From Cheilinus undulatus (Eukaryota; Chordata; Actinopteri; Labriformes; Labridae): a stretch of 64,000 nt of DNA. A program made the translations under genes and the position numbers. Of this stretch, positions 1 to 14,400 are shown piece by piece; position 1 is the first letter of the stretch, and the number at the start of each line of letters is the position of its first letter. Under the pieces are notes generated by a model. It was not told the origin of the DNA, did not search any database, and saw nothing but the letters and a program-made list of their open reading frames with translations. Location of the stretch: NCBI RefSeq assembly GCF_018320785.1, contig NC_054873.1:20302196-20366195 (forward strand). The letters run 5' to 3'.

Positions 1-784
1 GGCTACTGTGCTGACTCATACCAATCTGAAGGAAAAACACTAGAACTCAAAAAGGAACAGTTGTCTGAGGACATTCCTCTTTGTCTGTGTGAAATCAAAA
101 GGACACCTTCAAAATAATTCCATATGAGGAATGTTGTTATGAATCCCTTTGTTCCCTATAGATCTTTTGGGTTTAAGGGAAGGAAAAATAAGGTTTAAAC
201 ATAACAATGAACCCTCCACACCCCTACTCAACAGCAGATAATATTTCATACAAGTTAAGTCTACAGCAGATCATGAGGCAGGGTTGTAGGTAAATAAAGT
301 ATTTTAGTTTTTACAGAAATGATGTTGCAAAACAAAGATGAGTGAGCTGGCTGGTGGCAGGCAGAAGCAATGACAGGGAGTAGGAGACAATGCAAGAGAG
401 GAAGACAACAAGGTATTAAATTAGTGAAAATGGGAAAATCACTTGTGAAAAACACACTTAATCAGAAGTTGAGAGAGTCACGTGACCACCCGTGAAGCTG
501 AGGGAATACTCTGGCATCTGAAGGCTCAACACGAGGCTGAAAAGAGGAGATCTCCGTTGACAAAAGTTTGTCTGCAGCCGTGACTGCCCAGTGCTCCTGC
601 CCTCCCCTTCCAGCCAGCAATGAGAGGGAGAAAAAAGCACATAAAGAAAGAACACTGGACATCAACCATGACAACAGCACTATTATCTTTATTTAGAATT
701 TCCTGAATTGAAGAGTGACTAAAAAGACAGGCTTATCTAAAATCCTGAGAGATCAAACCACTTTTCAAGCAAAAAAAAAAAAAA
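1..784. other. gene-free left flank
   Basis: No exon with flanking splice signals or similarity to a known protein is visible on either strand; the short open frames have no recognisable domain. The stretch ends in a run of about 19 A at 771-789. Confidence 0.5.
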
Positions 785-965
785 AAAAAGAACCATGATT
801 ATCCAAATCTTCGTCGAGATCCTTTAGTCCTCAAAACTGAAGAGGCCTTTTGAAGCAGAGATGAAACACCTTCAAGAACTTCCAGTTCCTCAAGTCCTCT
901 TGACAAAGATTTGAATGACCATGATCTGGATGAATGAGAATCTAAATGGACAAGAAGCTTTCTAA
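785..965 (+). mobile_element. possible Penelope-like retroelement remnant
   Basis: Directly after the A run, the plus strand reads through a segment that resembles the often repeated 3' part of fish Penelope-like elements, where a stretch like 'TEEAF..RDETPSRTSSSSS' follows the GIY-YIG domain; stop codons interrupt it. The match is from memory of the family only. No GIY-YIG or reverse transcriptase part is visible. It could instead be an unrelated dispersed repeat. Confidence 0.25.
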
Positions 966-1828
966 AGATGATGAAGTTACATGATGAGATCATTTGACTT
1001 TAAGATAAAGCTAGTAGCGCTATCATTGCTTCCTGTGTGTTTCCATTCTTTACATTCAGGCTGCAGGGTCAGCTGCTCTTTGGAGCGTTGTGTCAGCTCG
1101 CTCTCACCCCAGTCTGAAGGCCAATGCTACTTTTACAATCATGCTCTTTCACTGTTACTGCACAGAGACAAAAGGTGCTCCTCACTTATCCACTGTGACA
1201 TCAGCTCCTTGCACAGAGCTGGATCTCTAAATGCAGAGCAGGGTTTGTGCTATTGTCTTCTCTGATAGCACATTGTTTGAGCCACAGAGTGAAATCAGCT
1301 GGAAGAAAAGTGAGATAAAATACACTGCAGCAACAATTTTAGCATTACAAACTGAAATGCAACTCCATGTCTGTATTATGTAGGAAATATTGAATTCAAA
1401 CTCCTGTGGTGGGTGACTCTACTGGTTCATGTCACAGCCTGCGAGTGCAGCTTAGGATCCGTATTGAAAATCAATAGCAGACCACATTGCATTGCATGTG
1501 CTAAAGCGTGCTTTCAGGTTCTGACATACACTTTTCCTATGGTTGTTACATCATCAAACACTCACAATGGAGGAAAAGTTCATTGATAAGTGAAGGCATG
1601 ATGAAAGAGGAGCTGCATGTGGTGCTGATGATGGTCACTTTTCTTCAACAGCAGCTGCTCCCTCTGCTGTGGACGCTTCTCTACTGCAACTCAGCTGTTT
1701 ACAGGAATGAGACGCTCAACAAGGTGTGGTATACAAGCCAGTCTGTGTGTTTGAAATTCTGCTAAAGTTTGATAGGGGGACAAGGAGAACTTCATTAAGT
1801 TTTTTTAAGCTGTAAAAGAGAGAACATA
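966..1828. other. gene-free interval
   Basis: No gene, RNA or clear repeat recognised. The open frames here are short and lack splice context or similarity. Confidence 0.4.
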
Positions 1829-2365
1829 CACTATATGGACAAAATTATTCAGAAGCCTGGCCATTACACCAGAAGGGACTGTAATGACATATTCAAATAC
1901 ATGTACTTTGATATGGAGTTGCCCCTCCCTTCTGGTTTTTTAGATTTTTTGTGGAAATTTGTGCCTTTTCATTCTGTACAGCATTTATGAGGTCAGGCAC
2001 TGATGTTGGACGAGAAGGCCTGGCTTACAACCTTCATTCCAGTTCATCCCAAGATGCACGATGGGTGGATCAAAATCATCAAACCATTTCTTCAAAGTCC
2101 CTGCTTTGGACACTGGGCACAGCCATGTTGGAATAGAAAAGGGTCTTCTCCAAACTGTTGCCACAATGTTAGAAACAAAGCAAAATGTTTTGGGTTGTTG
2201 AAGCATTAAGATTGTCCTTCACTGGGCATAAGGGGCCTAGCCCAAACCCTGAAAAACAGCCCCATACCATTACCCCTCCTCTACCAAACATCAAAGTTTG
2301 CTAAATGCAGTCAGGCAGGTGATATTCTCCTGGCTTTCGCCAAACCCAGACTTGCCCTAAATAAA
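1829..2365 (-). mobile_element. truncated Tc1/mariner element
   Basis: The left end begins CACTATATGGACAAAA right after a TA dinucleotide (1827-1828), the terminal sequence of a very common fish Tc1-like family. The minus strand encodes the C-terminal part of a Tc1 transposase: around 2206-1985 the pattern 'WRRPFSIPTWLCPVSKA..LKKWFDDF' corresponds to the usual segment around the second catalytic Asp. Stops and small deletions break it, and the copy is cut off near 2365 in the middle of the transposase, so the other terminal repeat is missing. It is dead. Family assignment rests on remembered consensus. Confidence 0.75.
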
Positions 2366-2654
2366 CTCTTTCAACGCTAATCAAATCCATCAAACAAAAA
2401 TAAAAATAATTTATGTTGCAGATTTTTTATTGTTTCAAGTAAGAACTGTAGCCCAGCAACTGAAGATTTTACTTAAACTTGTTACAGTAACCAAGGGGGG
2501 AGGGGCTCCACAAAGGTTGATTTTCAGTAGCTCTTCTCTTCTGTTTATAATATTCAAATGGAATCAGTGGATTTTTTTTTTCCCTTCTTTTTTTTGCTAC
2601 CAGTGTTCATTGCACAACAACGGTTTACCTTGACCTCTGTATACCTCCCATGTA

Positions 2655-4261
<1,607 letters not shown>

Positions 4262-4469
4262 TACTTCCACGTAAGGTTGCCCACAATGGAGGATAAAGGG
4301 CAGAGATTTCTGGGGCCCATAGCTTGAATAATAACAACTCCAGTGAAAGCAACAACAAATAAATTATTTATTTATGCTGTGATACAATACAGCTTTTTTT
4401 TCAAAAGCACACCCTTTTTCTTAAAACAGAATGTTTTTTTTTTTTTTTTTTCTTTTTTGGTAAGGATAT

Positions 4470-5536
4470 GAACCGACACACTAGCTGAAACCACTTGGAA
4501 AGAAATGTCAGACTTAGCTTAGCCACAATGTGCACAAATGTCAGGATATTAGCAAATAAAGCAGAAAAACTGATAAGTTGAACGGAAAAGAATAACAAGA
4601 CTGTGAAAAGAGGCAAAAAAACATAGGTGAGAAGCAGAAAACTGGCAAAAAGTGGCATAAATGGACAAAACATGGCAAAATGGGTTAAACTGCATAAAAG
4701 AAGGTGGCAAAAAAAGAGAGAGAGAGAGACAGGTAAAGGACAGATAAAAAGTGGCCCAAACAAAATGGTAAAAACAAAAAGAAGCAGGCAAAGTGGCAAA
4801 AAGTGGGATATAAATGCCAAAAGAAGTGGAGAAATGCACAGCAAAAAACGTGAAGATAGAGCAACAAACAGCAAAAAGGGGCTGGAAGTCGTAAAAAGTG
4901 GCATAAATGTGCACAAAGTGGCAAAAAATAATGTTAAAAAGTGGCATAAACTTGCTAAAAAAGGGTTGAAAACCGCAAAAATTAACCAAAAGTAACAAAA
5001 AGTGTTGAAAAGGGCAAAGAAAGTAATAATGGGACAGATGTGACAAACAGGAGGGGCATTAATGGGTGTATTGTGGCAAAAAAAAACAAAAAAAAACAAA
5101 AAAAAAAATCATGGTAAAAACTGGTTTTAAGTGGCAACAAAACAAATACAAATGCCAAAAAGAAGTGACAAGAAGTGGCAAGCATTGGCATGAACTGACA
5201 AAAAATAGCAAAAACCAGCAAAAAACGGGTTAATGTTGTAAAACAAAAAAGTAGCAAAAACATTGCATAATGCAGCAAAAACCTGTTAAAAGTGGCGTAA
5301 AAACAAAAATGGGCGTAAAACAGTGAAATTTGTTAAAAGTGACAAAACAGTAGTACAAATGGGCAGAAAGCAGTAAAATTGGACAAATGTGCCAAAAATA
5401 AGGGGCAAAAAGGTTCAAAAGCAACAAAATGTAGCATACAGAAAGATGTTATTCAGTAGCACAAGTAAATAATTCAAACATCAGAACCCAGTAATCACAG
5501 CTGGAAAGGGCCCATTTTCTGAGTTTTTCAGGGTCC
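4470..5536 (+). repeat. solo arm of a minisatellite-bearing repeat
   Basis: From 4600 to 5440 the plus strand is a degenerate tandem array of roughly 10-13 bp units related to GTGGCAAAAA (variants GTGGCATAAAT, TGGGCAAAAA). It is flanked on the left by CCACTTGGAAAGAAATGTC (4491-4509) and on the right by ATCACAGCTGGAAAGGGCCC (about 5493-5512). Both flanks recur in the element at 42079-44336, where two such arms face each other; here only one arm is present. A poly-T run sits just left (about 4432-4452). Because the unit lacks stop codons on the minus strand, long Phe/Cys-rich open frames appear there; they are artefacts. Confidence 0.75.
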
Positions 5537-5660
5537 TTCTTGTGGGCAGCCCTTCCTTCACTAATTTGACCCCTCCTCTATCCTGATCCAACTTAACCCC
5601 CCTACAGGAACAGACAGAGCCAAAGAGAGCACACTTTACAGACAGTAAACAGGGGTCTAT

Positions 5661-5666
5661 TTTATT
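5661..5666 (-). terminator. candidate adam10 polyadenylation signal
   Basis: AATAAA on the minus strand, the last one before repeat-rich DNA begins downstream of adam10. Using it gives a 3' UTR of about 2.8 kb. Another AATAAA at 7328-7333 could give a shorter transcript. Which is used cannot be told from sequence alone. Confidence 0.4.
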
Positions 5667-8471
5667 TTGAACCAGTCTTTTAATTAATGCATTTCAAGTA
5701 CTCCAAAAATTACATCTCTTTGCACAATACAATTTGAAATCTTTTTTTCTTTTTTTAGTAAAAATGTTCAAAGTGAACAAAAATTTCCGATACTGTATAA
5801 AACACAGTGAACATTAAAATCAGACAGTAGTATTACTTTTAATCTTGTGTTCTTTCGGCCTACATCACCTACGACATTTCAACTCAATTTGGACATTTTC
5901 AGTGCACGTTTATCTAAAAACATTTTTTTCTTTACCAAGACTACGAAATTAAAAATAAAGTAAAATTTACAGGCATTATTCTTCTGCTCTTCTACCCAAA
6001 CCATGCCACAGGATAACGAAGACAAAAATGAGAATGTAACATTAACTCCATCACCCTGAATTGTTTTTATCATAGACGATGGTGGAGAAAAGTATCATAA
6101 GCAAACTCCATTTTCAACTAGCACAAAGAAGAACATAAATAACTTAGCAGAAAGGAAAGTTTGTCACATATGAACATCTTTGAACAACTTACTCTGGAAT
6201 TAGAATACAAAAAATGGAACAGATGTATCAAAATGTAATTTTCATCTTCAAATGAAATGCAAATTTTTCGAAGTACTGTACAAGTTTACATGTAAATTCT
6301 CCAGGCGTCAAACGGGCGTGATGCAGCCTGGAAGATGAAATTTTAAAAAGAGCTCCTTTTTTGTACAGACATGAGAAGTTTGAGCAACCCCCGACCTGCC
6401 TGATTCATCTGCCATGTGAGATAAAGTGTTGACTGTGATTCCCCTCCAGAGCACATGTGTGACTCCAACAACCATCAGGACAGTATTGTACGATATTAGC
6501 TGAGGTTAGTACTGCATGCATTCAGAAATAATAATGCCAGGATCCAATTAAGTCAGAGCACACGCACACAACAAAACCCTTTTCTGAATATTTAAAGCAA
6601 AATGCCCAAGCTTTTAATGCCTGCACCAAACTTTTACCCACTCCAATAATCCTGTTTGTGTAGGAAAGTTTGCACAGTAAACAAACACTGGGACATCATG
6701 ACCAGATTATGAAATCCTTCCGCTTAGTGTTATCATAGCATCCCTTCCAAGAACGTCCTCCCTGCTGTGCTGCAGCAAGAGGAGGAAGTAAACACCTGAG
6801 GTCAAACAATCCCACAATAAAACAACAAAAAAAACAACAATCACGTCCCTCCTTCATGTCTTCCATTTAAAGTGGCTCCAGAAGCTTCTTGTAGTTTGAA
6901 AATGTGTGCACAAAGCTCAGCTGAAGAAGATGTAAACTCACACTGACGGCAGCACTCATGAGCTCTCAAGGGGAGGATGATGAAATCTGACCAGGATGTA
7001 TCTGGAAGTGAATATCTTTTTAAAAAGTAAATCTAACAGCAGTAGTTTGTCTCCTGTGAAAAATAGTGAACACACCGAGGAATGTGTGAATACTGTGACA
7101 ACACTGCTGCTCCTTCCACGCACTTTAAGACTAACATTAACAGCTGTCAAAGGAAATAGTGTTGAGTGACATACAAATAGTACAGACCTTGGTCAATTAA
7201 TAGTCACATTTAATAAATGTGTCTGCATGCCCACATTGAAAAGTTCTTAGATTCGCTATCTGAAGAATAATAGAATGATTTAATCTTACATTTTTTTGTA
7301 CATCCACACACTGGAGTCGTTTTCAAATTTATTTTAACACTCATGTAAACTAACTCTTTAACATGATACGCTAATCCACAGCAGCCTTCGCTTTCCCTCA
7401 TCTTCATATCAGAACAGGTTCACTCATAACCGTCATGAGCATCAGTTAGTGGTTATTCATTCTTTATCAAAAACAAAATCAAAAAAGACAATAAAAGTGT
7501 ACCAAACTAGACGATCTCCTTCCCTTTCTGTTCCAATAATTCCTTCTGTCATCTAGCTTGTTACACAATATGAGCGAAACATGATGTTAGAAAGACAGTT
7601 TAAAAAAAAGATGAAAAAAGGGACCTTGAACAAAGAAGGCCTGAAAAGTGGGATATGGTGATCTTCAAACTGAGCAATCTAACGATAGCGACAGAGCTCC
7701 ACCTGATTGCACGACTGCTAAGAGGACTCGATGGCATCAAATCCTCAAGGAACGTCGCAGTCCAAGGAACCTGTCGCAACCATCATTCCTTCAATAAATG
7801 TGTTAAGAGTCCTGAGAGCACTAACCGAAAAAATCAAAGAAAAAAAGTGAAGAATTACACATTTACAGTAGAAGAAATAGTTTGTTTTCACTTATGATAC
7901 ACTAAATATGTACAGTCACATGCAGAGGGCTGTCTGCACGAAGAGACCGGAGCCTGTGTCTTTTGCCGTTTTGACATGTGTAAATCACAAAAAGTGCCGC
8001 GAATCCCCACTGAGTGTCTCTCATTCCTGGCTAGAATGGCGAAAAGAAAAAAAACAAAAGAAGCACAGAACAATTCACCAGCAGCCACGGGCGTGTCACT
8101 CAAAGAAGACGTTGCAATAAAACAACAGAAAAAAATAAAACCATCACATAATGTACTAAAGCTACACATGATTCCTTAACTCCTTGGCACTCCTTTAAAA
8201 GAAAAAAAGAAGAGGTGGAAAAAGATGCTTGATCACACTGCATTAAGAAATGGCTGATGTTCGAGTCCACTCCACAAAGAGCCAATCGAGTTGCTAGATA
8301 GTGTTTTCTCTTTTTCTGTAGTGTTTGTCGATGGAGGATGATATGATGATGACTAACAACCATGTCAGGCTTTTCTTTGGATGGAGTGACGCTTTTTGTT
8401 TCCCACTGTAGGCACAAGGAGGAGCCAAGGCATTGGGGGGGCGAAGGGGGAGGAGGGTGGGATGCAGGGTC
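5667..8471 (-). other. adam10: adam10 3' untranslated region (inferred)
   Basis: AT-rich DNA directly downstream of the adam10 stop codon with no further exon, no transposon ends and no recognised gene. Its extent is inferred from the distal AATAAA at 5661-5666. Confidence 0.5.
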
Positions 8472-11400
8472 TCAGCGTCTCATCTGTCCCATCTGATAGT
8501 TCTCTCGGGGCTGGCGGTGGTGCCTCTGGGGCTGCGCCTGCCGCTGAGGCTGCCTCTGGGCTTGCCGCTGGCCGCCGTGCCCGCCGTGGCCTCCGTGCCC
8601 GCCGTGGCCTCCGTGTTGGTGGGAGTGCGGGTGCTGGGACTGGTGCTGCACCTGGGAGCTGGCGTGCTGCTGCGCTCGCCGCCTCTTCAAAGTGCCTGTC
8701 AGGAGGGAGGCAGTTAATTAAGCTTGTTAAAAGCCAGAACGTGGGTTCACTGTAAACTACATGATGACACTTGACACTCTGCAAACATTTTTATTAGAGT
8801 CATCTCTCACACTGTGACAGTCTGTGGCACTCAGTGTCAGACTGTGACATATCAATTTGGAGGCTTAAAAGAGGAGATGATGAAAGTGCGGCACTATAAT
8901 GTATATAGAAATACATGAAACAGTTTTAGGCAGACACATGACATCAACTTGCATCATCTTTGTGAAAGTTTGGGGAATGTAGAATAACAGGGAAATGAGT
9001 TTAGCCATGGAGCTGGTACTTCTACACAGTGAAAACCTGAATAAAAGAGTCAGCCCAGAGAACGACACAACCTAAAGACTAGTCGGCATTTTATTCTGTT
9101 AAAATCCACATGGCTGGTTTGTTAGCAACAGACAAAGACGGCCTATATGCTATCATGTTAAGAGCCAGATCAGGTCCAAAATTCTAGCCTGACTCTACCT
9201 GAGCCAGTGTACCTTCTCTCAGAGCCCAGCATGGCTCATTGCCTAATTTAAACTTTGTATCATTTTATTAAGAAGGCTTTTATAATTAAGGTTTTAAACT
9301 ACATTTCTGTGTTGTTTTAGTGAGTGAAATCTGTTCAGAAGAGTTTGTAATGAGCACAACATGGAGGCATGTATTACAGATGTGGCTTATTATTGATATG
9401 ATGAGAGGACATGCAGACATCACTGTGCGATGAACGTGCAGAGCTTTTTGGAGATAACCAGTCTGTTAGCTTCATTGGTAAACTAAATTGCATTAGAACA
9501 GATGTTTAACTGCTTCCTTTTCCTCCACCTGTGAATAATTACACACTCTTCCTCACTTGCCCTGCATGCACTGTCTCACTGTGTGTCACTGAGTGGAGTA
9601 GCACCACTTTTTTAACAGCTTCTTTCCCTCATTATGCCAAAACATTTATTCAAAGAAAACAGTGGTATCATTTTGCAGTTGTTCTGAGGTAAATTAGAAG
9701 AAAAAACATAGTTATGCTGCTTTGTCTGGGAGGTAGTCTTTCACCTCCTTGAGCCAAGACTCTAAACTCTAGTCCAGTAGTTTTCAACCTTTTTTGGCTC
9801 AAAGCAACAACTGGTTGAAAACTGCTAAGATCAGGACAAAATATCAAGGCACACCATACCCATGCAGGGCATTTTTATGTGTTACAGTATCTCAAACTGT
9901 TGTTCAGTTGTAGAAATAATGTATAGTTGTATATATTCCCGTGGTATACCTAGACTTGTATCTAGGCACACCATTACCCTTAATCCACCAAGCCAGTCCC
10001 CCAGTGCTGGTTCAAAGCTAGAGCCTGACCTGGCACCAGTTCTTTGGTTTTCCATACCCAAATGACTGACTCTGGGCCAGAAAAACTGGTTCTGACAACT
10101 CCTTGCTGGACCAGAGGAAAGAACAAGTGTATGTCAGGACTGCATGCTTTATCTGTGGCTGGGGGGATGGCATTAGAGTAGGTAAAAAGGAAGAATGTCG
10201 TTTTTAAAGAGTCGAGCTTGGTTCGGAGGAGACTGCAAAACTACAAGGAAAATAGATATAAAAACAAAGCAGAAGTGGTCCAAAGAGGTGACAAGCCACG
10301 TTTAAATGCATGTTAATGATTATGATCAACTCCGTGCTCAGAGATCGGCCGTCTTACAGTAGAACAGGAACCTTAAACTTAGCTACAGTACTGCTAGAGA
10401 CCATGGTGGAGGATTCAACATGGTTACAAACTTCCAAAGAACATGATGGAGTGGTTCATACTTGTGTCAGCTATGATTTGCCAGGATGATGATGCTAGCT
10501 TCATACATCGGTGTTTGTAGTGTTTTTAGCTTCTGTTTTTCTAACATTAGCTTAGCCACCAGTTTTGGTAGCAATCGATAACGTTAGCATGCAAGTTATT
10601 TTCTAGTGTGCCTTAGCATAGCAATTGGGAACCACTGCTCTAGTCATGGTAGACCTAAACATGTGACACTGTCTGCTTTATTTAATTAAATTGATAATTT
10701 TTGGGTTGGGTCCTAAAATTTAACTTTGTTTTGAGCCTTGACCAACTTAGCAACAAGATGTTGAAGATTTCCTGAGAATGCCATTCATAAAACACTAAAA
10801 GATTTTGAAAATTGTAGCAAATTAAAGGGTGACACCCCACACACACGAAGAAAAATAATGATGGATCAAACTTTTTTGTTGATACAGTGTGTGGACAGCA
10901 GCAACATAACCTGCACAGATCACCCGATGCTAAAGCTGTGTTATCATCAAGTGGTCTGGTTCAGTTTGGTTCAGTAAAGTATAAAATTATTTGCATTTCC
11001 ACTGTTACAAGATGGAAGTAGTACCCAAATGATTGACCTGTACCAGACTAATTATTTGGCACCCTTTTGATGGGGTACCAAGCGATCTTATCTGACTGGT
11101 TGATTGTAAGAATCTTCAGTTCCTGTGTAACAGTGGTAATAATAGACAAGAAAAAAAGTGTCGTCTTGTACTGAGATTAACTGCTTTTCTCTCTCGTGAT
11201 GTCATAAAAATGGTTTTAAAGAAAACGGTGATATACTGTTTAGCAAATAAATTTGAAAAGACTACTCAGCTAAAGACAACAAGTTACAAACCAATAGTAA
11301 TGTGCTGCTCACAGGGTTTGAAAGCCTGCTCTTTTATATGAACAACAGAAACCTGGTCCCATTTCATTTCTGCTTTTGTTTACTAAACATAAAAAGCCAA

Positions 11401-14400
11401 CATGGTACCTACTGAAGAGCTGTTTGGGAGCCAACAGACCAGCTCATGTTACTGAGCTGAGCCAAATGAGCTCTAAAAAGAGCTGGAATTCCCAACACTA
11501 TGAGCCAGGCTGGACAGGCTTTGGCTGTGGAAAAGAAGGCAAGATCAGAGTTTACTGTACCAAACCATTCCAAACTGTGCTGAACCAAACAGGACGGCTT
11601 GGTGGAAACACACCATTAAAGATCCATTCTTTAGAACTCCTTTCCGTAGAGTAAACAAATATGGCAGACAATGAGAGTAGTAGAAGTTTTTATAATAATT
11701 TACCCTGAAATATACAAAGAAAAAGATTCTTGAGTTGATGAAAGCCAAAGGGGAGTAGAAATCAAATTGCTTTGGTTATTGTGCATCCTTCAGTCAACAC
11801 ATTCCACAATATGCTATTGTTTTGTTCATTTGACAATCCAAAATTTGCGTTCCTGGCTGCTTACAGGGTTCCTCCACACAGCAGGAAACAGGACCAAAAA
11901 TAATGAGCATATTTAATATTTGCAATTTGAAATCAGTGTGGCCAAGATGTCCCTTCAAGCTGATCAAATCCCTCCTAACACACCTCACACAACAGACAAA
12001 TCTAGCAAGGTAGTCTTTTATGTTTAGTTTTGTGGGGATGGGAGACTCTGGTACAGGTCTTCCTGATAATCCCCCATTGTTTCCAAAGCTTCAGTGGCAA
12101 TAGTTTAAGATTTAAACTTGGGTAGGATTGAATCATGAGGCTCTCAAGACCTGGTTAATCTACCAACAACTCTGCCTAGTGTTTTTTTAATTAGAGCTTG
12201 TAAGCATCTTAAAGCAAGATGTTGGTATTTTGTGCATGTGGTTTAAACAACGGACCAGTCAAGACACTTCATTCTCACAACAACTTTTGTACTTTAAATA
12301 TAAGGCTTTTGGGCCTAGTGTAAATTAATGGCATTTACTTTGAAAATCTCTGGACTCACCTGGAAGTGGTTTGGGAGGGGGGAGTTTGGGGTTACTGCTT
12401 GGTGTGTGCACGCTGCAGATCTTAATAAAGCCGGCCATGAGCATGATGAGAGCAATACCCATCAACAACACTGCCCACCAATGAGCCTGGAGGAGAGGAT
12501 GAAGCATGAATCAAAACAATCAATCGAAAAAAATAACAATTACAAATCCATAATATAATACAAGGAAGTTGATGCATACCACAATCCACTCTGCAATGTT
12601 CTCGTAGAGCTCGGGGTTAAAGATGGCCTTCTTCAGTCTGGCCAGCGGGCCGTCTGCATCCACCAGACGGCACTTCATAAACACATCACAGTAGCCCTTA
12701 AAGTCATTGCAGGGTGATCCCGCTGGCAGTGTGGTAACTTTCTTATTGAAGAAACGAGCCAGACGCTCTGATCCTGTGCTGCTGCACGTGTTGGGATTCA
12801 CTGTGGGATATAGTGATCAGACAGTTAACACAGATTTAATGACAAAGACAGAATATAAAACATCTTAAAAAGAAATGATTCATCAAGGTGTAGGAAAAAA
12901 GGTACATGACTCACTCTTCTCCATGCAGCAAACATGGCACAGCTCAGTCTCATCTTTGCCATCTTGGCTGGCACACGTACACGCCTCAAGTCCGTACTTC
13001 TCACAGATGGAGCCAGAGCAACCCTGCGGGGGAGGAACACGAGCACAGGCCAGATCAGATACTGACTGCTATGAATATGAAGTTGCTATAACAACTGGTA
13101 GCTCTAGGTGTGAAGTCTTGGGACACTTACTCCGTTGAGGCAGACTTGAGTCTCTCCATGACAAGCAGTGAAGTTGGCCTTGGGCTCAGACGCTGGGCAT
13201 TGGGCGCTCACTCCGTTACACATACCCTGGTGAGCACACTCAGAGTCCTCCCTGCACTTCTCGTTACCGCCCTTATAGGTGCACTCAGCAGTACAACAAG
13301 GACCCTGGCTGGGACTGATGAGAGAGACAAATGATCAGAAAGTACTCACAAATAATCAGGTGGAAATTAATCATAAAAACAGAAATGATCAGCTTTAAAA
13401 AAAGGTAAAATAGATACATCCATCTACCTGCAGACTTTGTTAGGTTTTAACTTGCACTTGTTGTCACCCTGGTTGGCGTCATAGCAGCACTGGTCTCTAC
13501 ACTGATCACTGTAGCCACAGTCACACTCCTCTCCTGGCTCCACCAAGCCGTTACCACAGATGGGCTGGCCAGACTCTGTTTGGGAAAAGAAAAATAAACA
13601 AGAAGACTGGCTCAGAAATCATTACAGAATGTTGCTTCATACTTTGGTTTTGTTATGACACAGTTTTCAGAGAAATTCTCTGTTTATCATACATTTTTAG
13701 TCGTTAGCACAAAAAGTCAAATCACACAATTATTGATCTGAAAGTAGAAGCAAAAACAAAGCATGGAAGCTGAGGAAAACTGTTCAACTGTTAGTGCTAA
13801 AGGCTGACTGAGCAGTGGGATTAGAGTTACCAGGCCAAAACAATTGTTTACGGTTAAGAAGTACAGTGCCGTAAAAATGTATTTGCTTCCTTTCTGATTC
13901 CTGATTTTTTCTGCATATTTATCACACTTAATTGTTTTGGATCATCAAACCAATGTTAATATATCACAAAGACAACCCAAGTAAATATAAAATGCAGCTT
14001 ATAAATGATGATTTTATCTATTAAGGGAAAAAAATCAAAACTTATCTGGCCCTATGTGAAAAAGTAATTGCCCGCCCTTGTGAAATCATGAGTTAACTGT
14101 GATTAACCACGGTTCTTGGAAAGCTGAGTTCAATTTCACTGGCCACACCCAGGCCTGATTACCACCAGATTTGTTGACTCAAGATATCACTTAAATAGAA
14201 GCTGTCAGACAAAGTGAAACAGGCTACAAGCTCTCTAAAAGAAACACATCATGACACGATCTAAAGAAATGCAAGAACAAATAAGAAACAAAGTGATTTA
14301 AATCTATCAGTCTGGAAAAGGTTACAAAGCCATTTCCAAGGCTTTGGGACTCCAATGAACCGCGGTCAGAGCCTTTATCCACAAATGTAGAAAACTGGGA

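Noticed and set aside
4401-5278. Long Phe/Cys-rich open frames on the minus strand, open in more than one frame at once
   Set aside because: They follow from a T-rich minisatellite without stop trinucleotides; no start context, codon bias or domain. They are a repeat artefact.
4600-5440. Tandem array considered as a CRISPR or satellite centromere
   Set aside because: Units are 10-13 bp and degenerate without fixed spacers, and this is vertebrate nuclear DNA.
8365-8784. Ala/Pro/Arg-rich open frames over the last adam10 exon, both strands
   Set aside because: Shadows of the GC-rich repeat coding for the ADAM10 tail; the correct frame is fixed by the splice phase and by the conserved QMGQMRR end.
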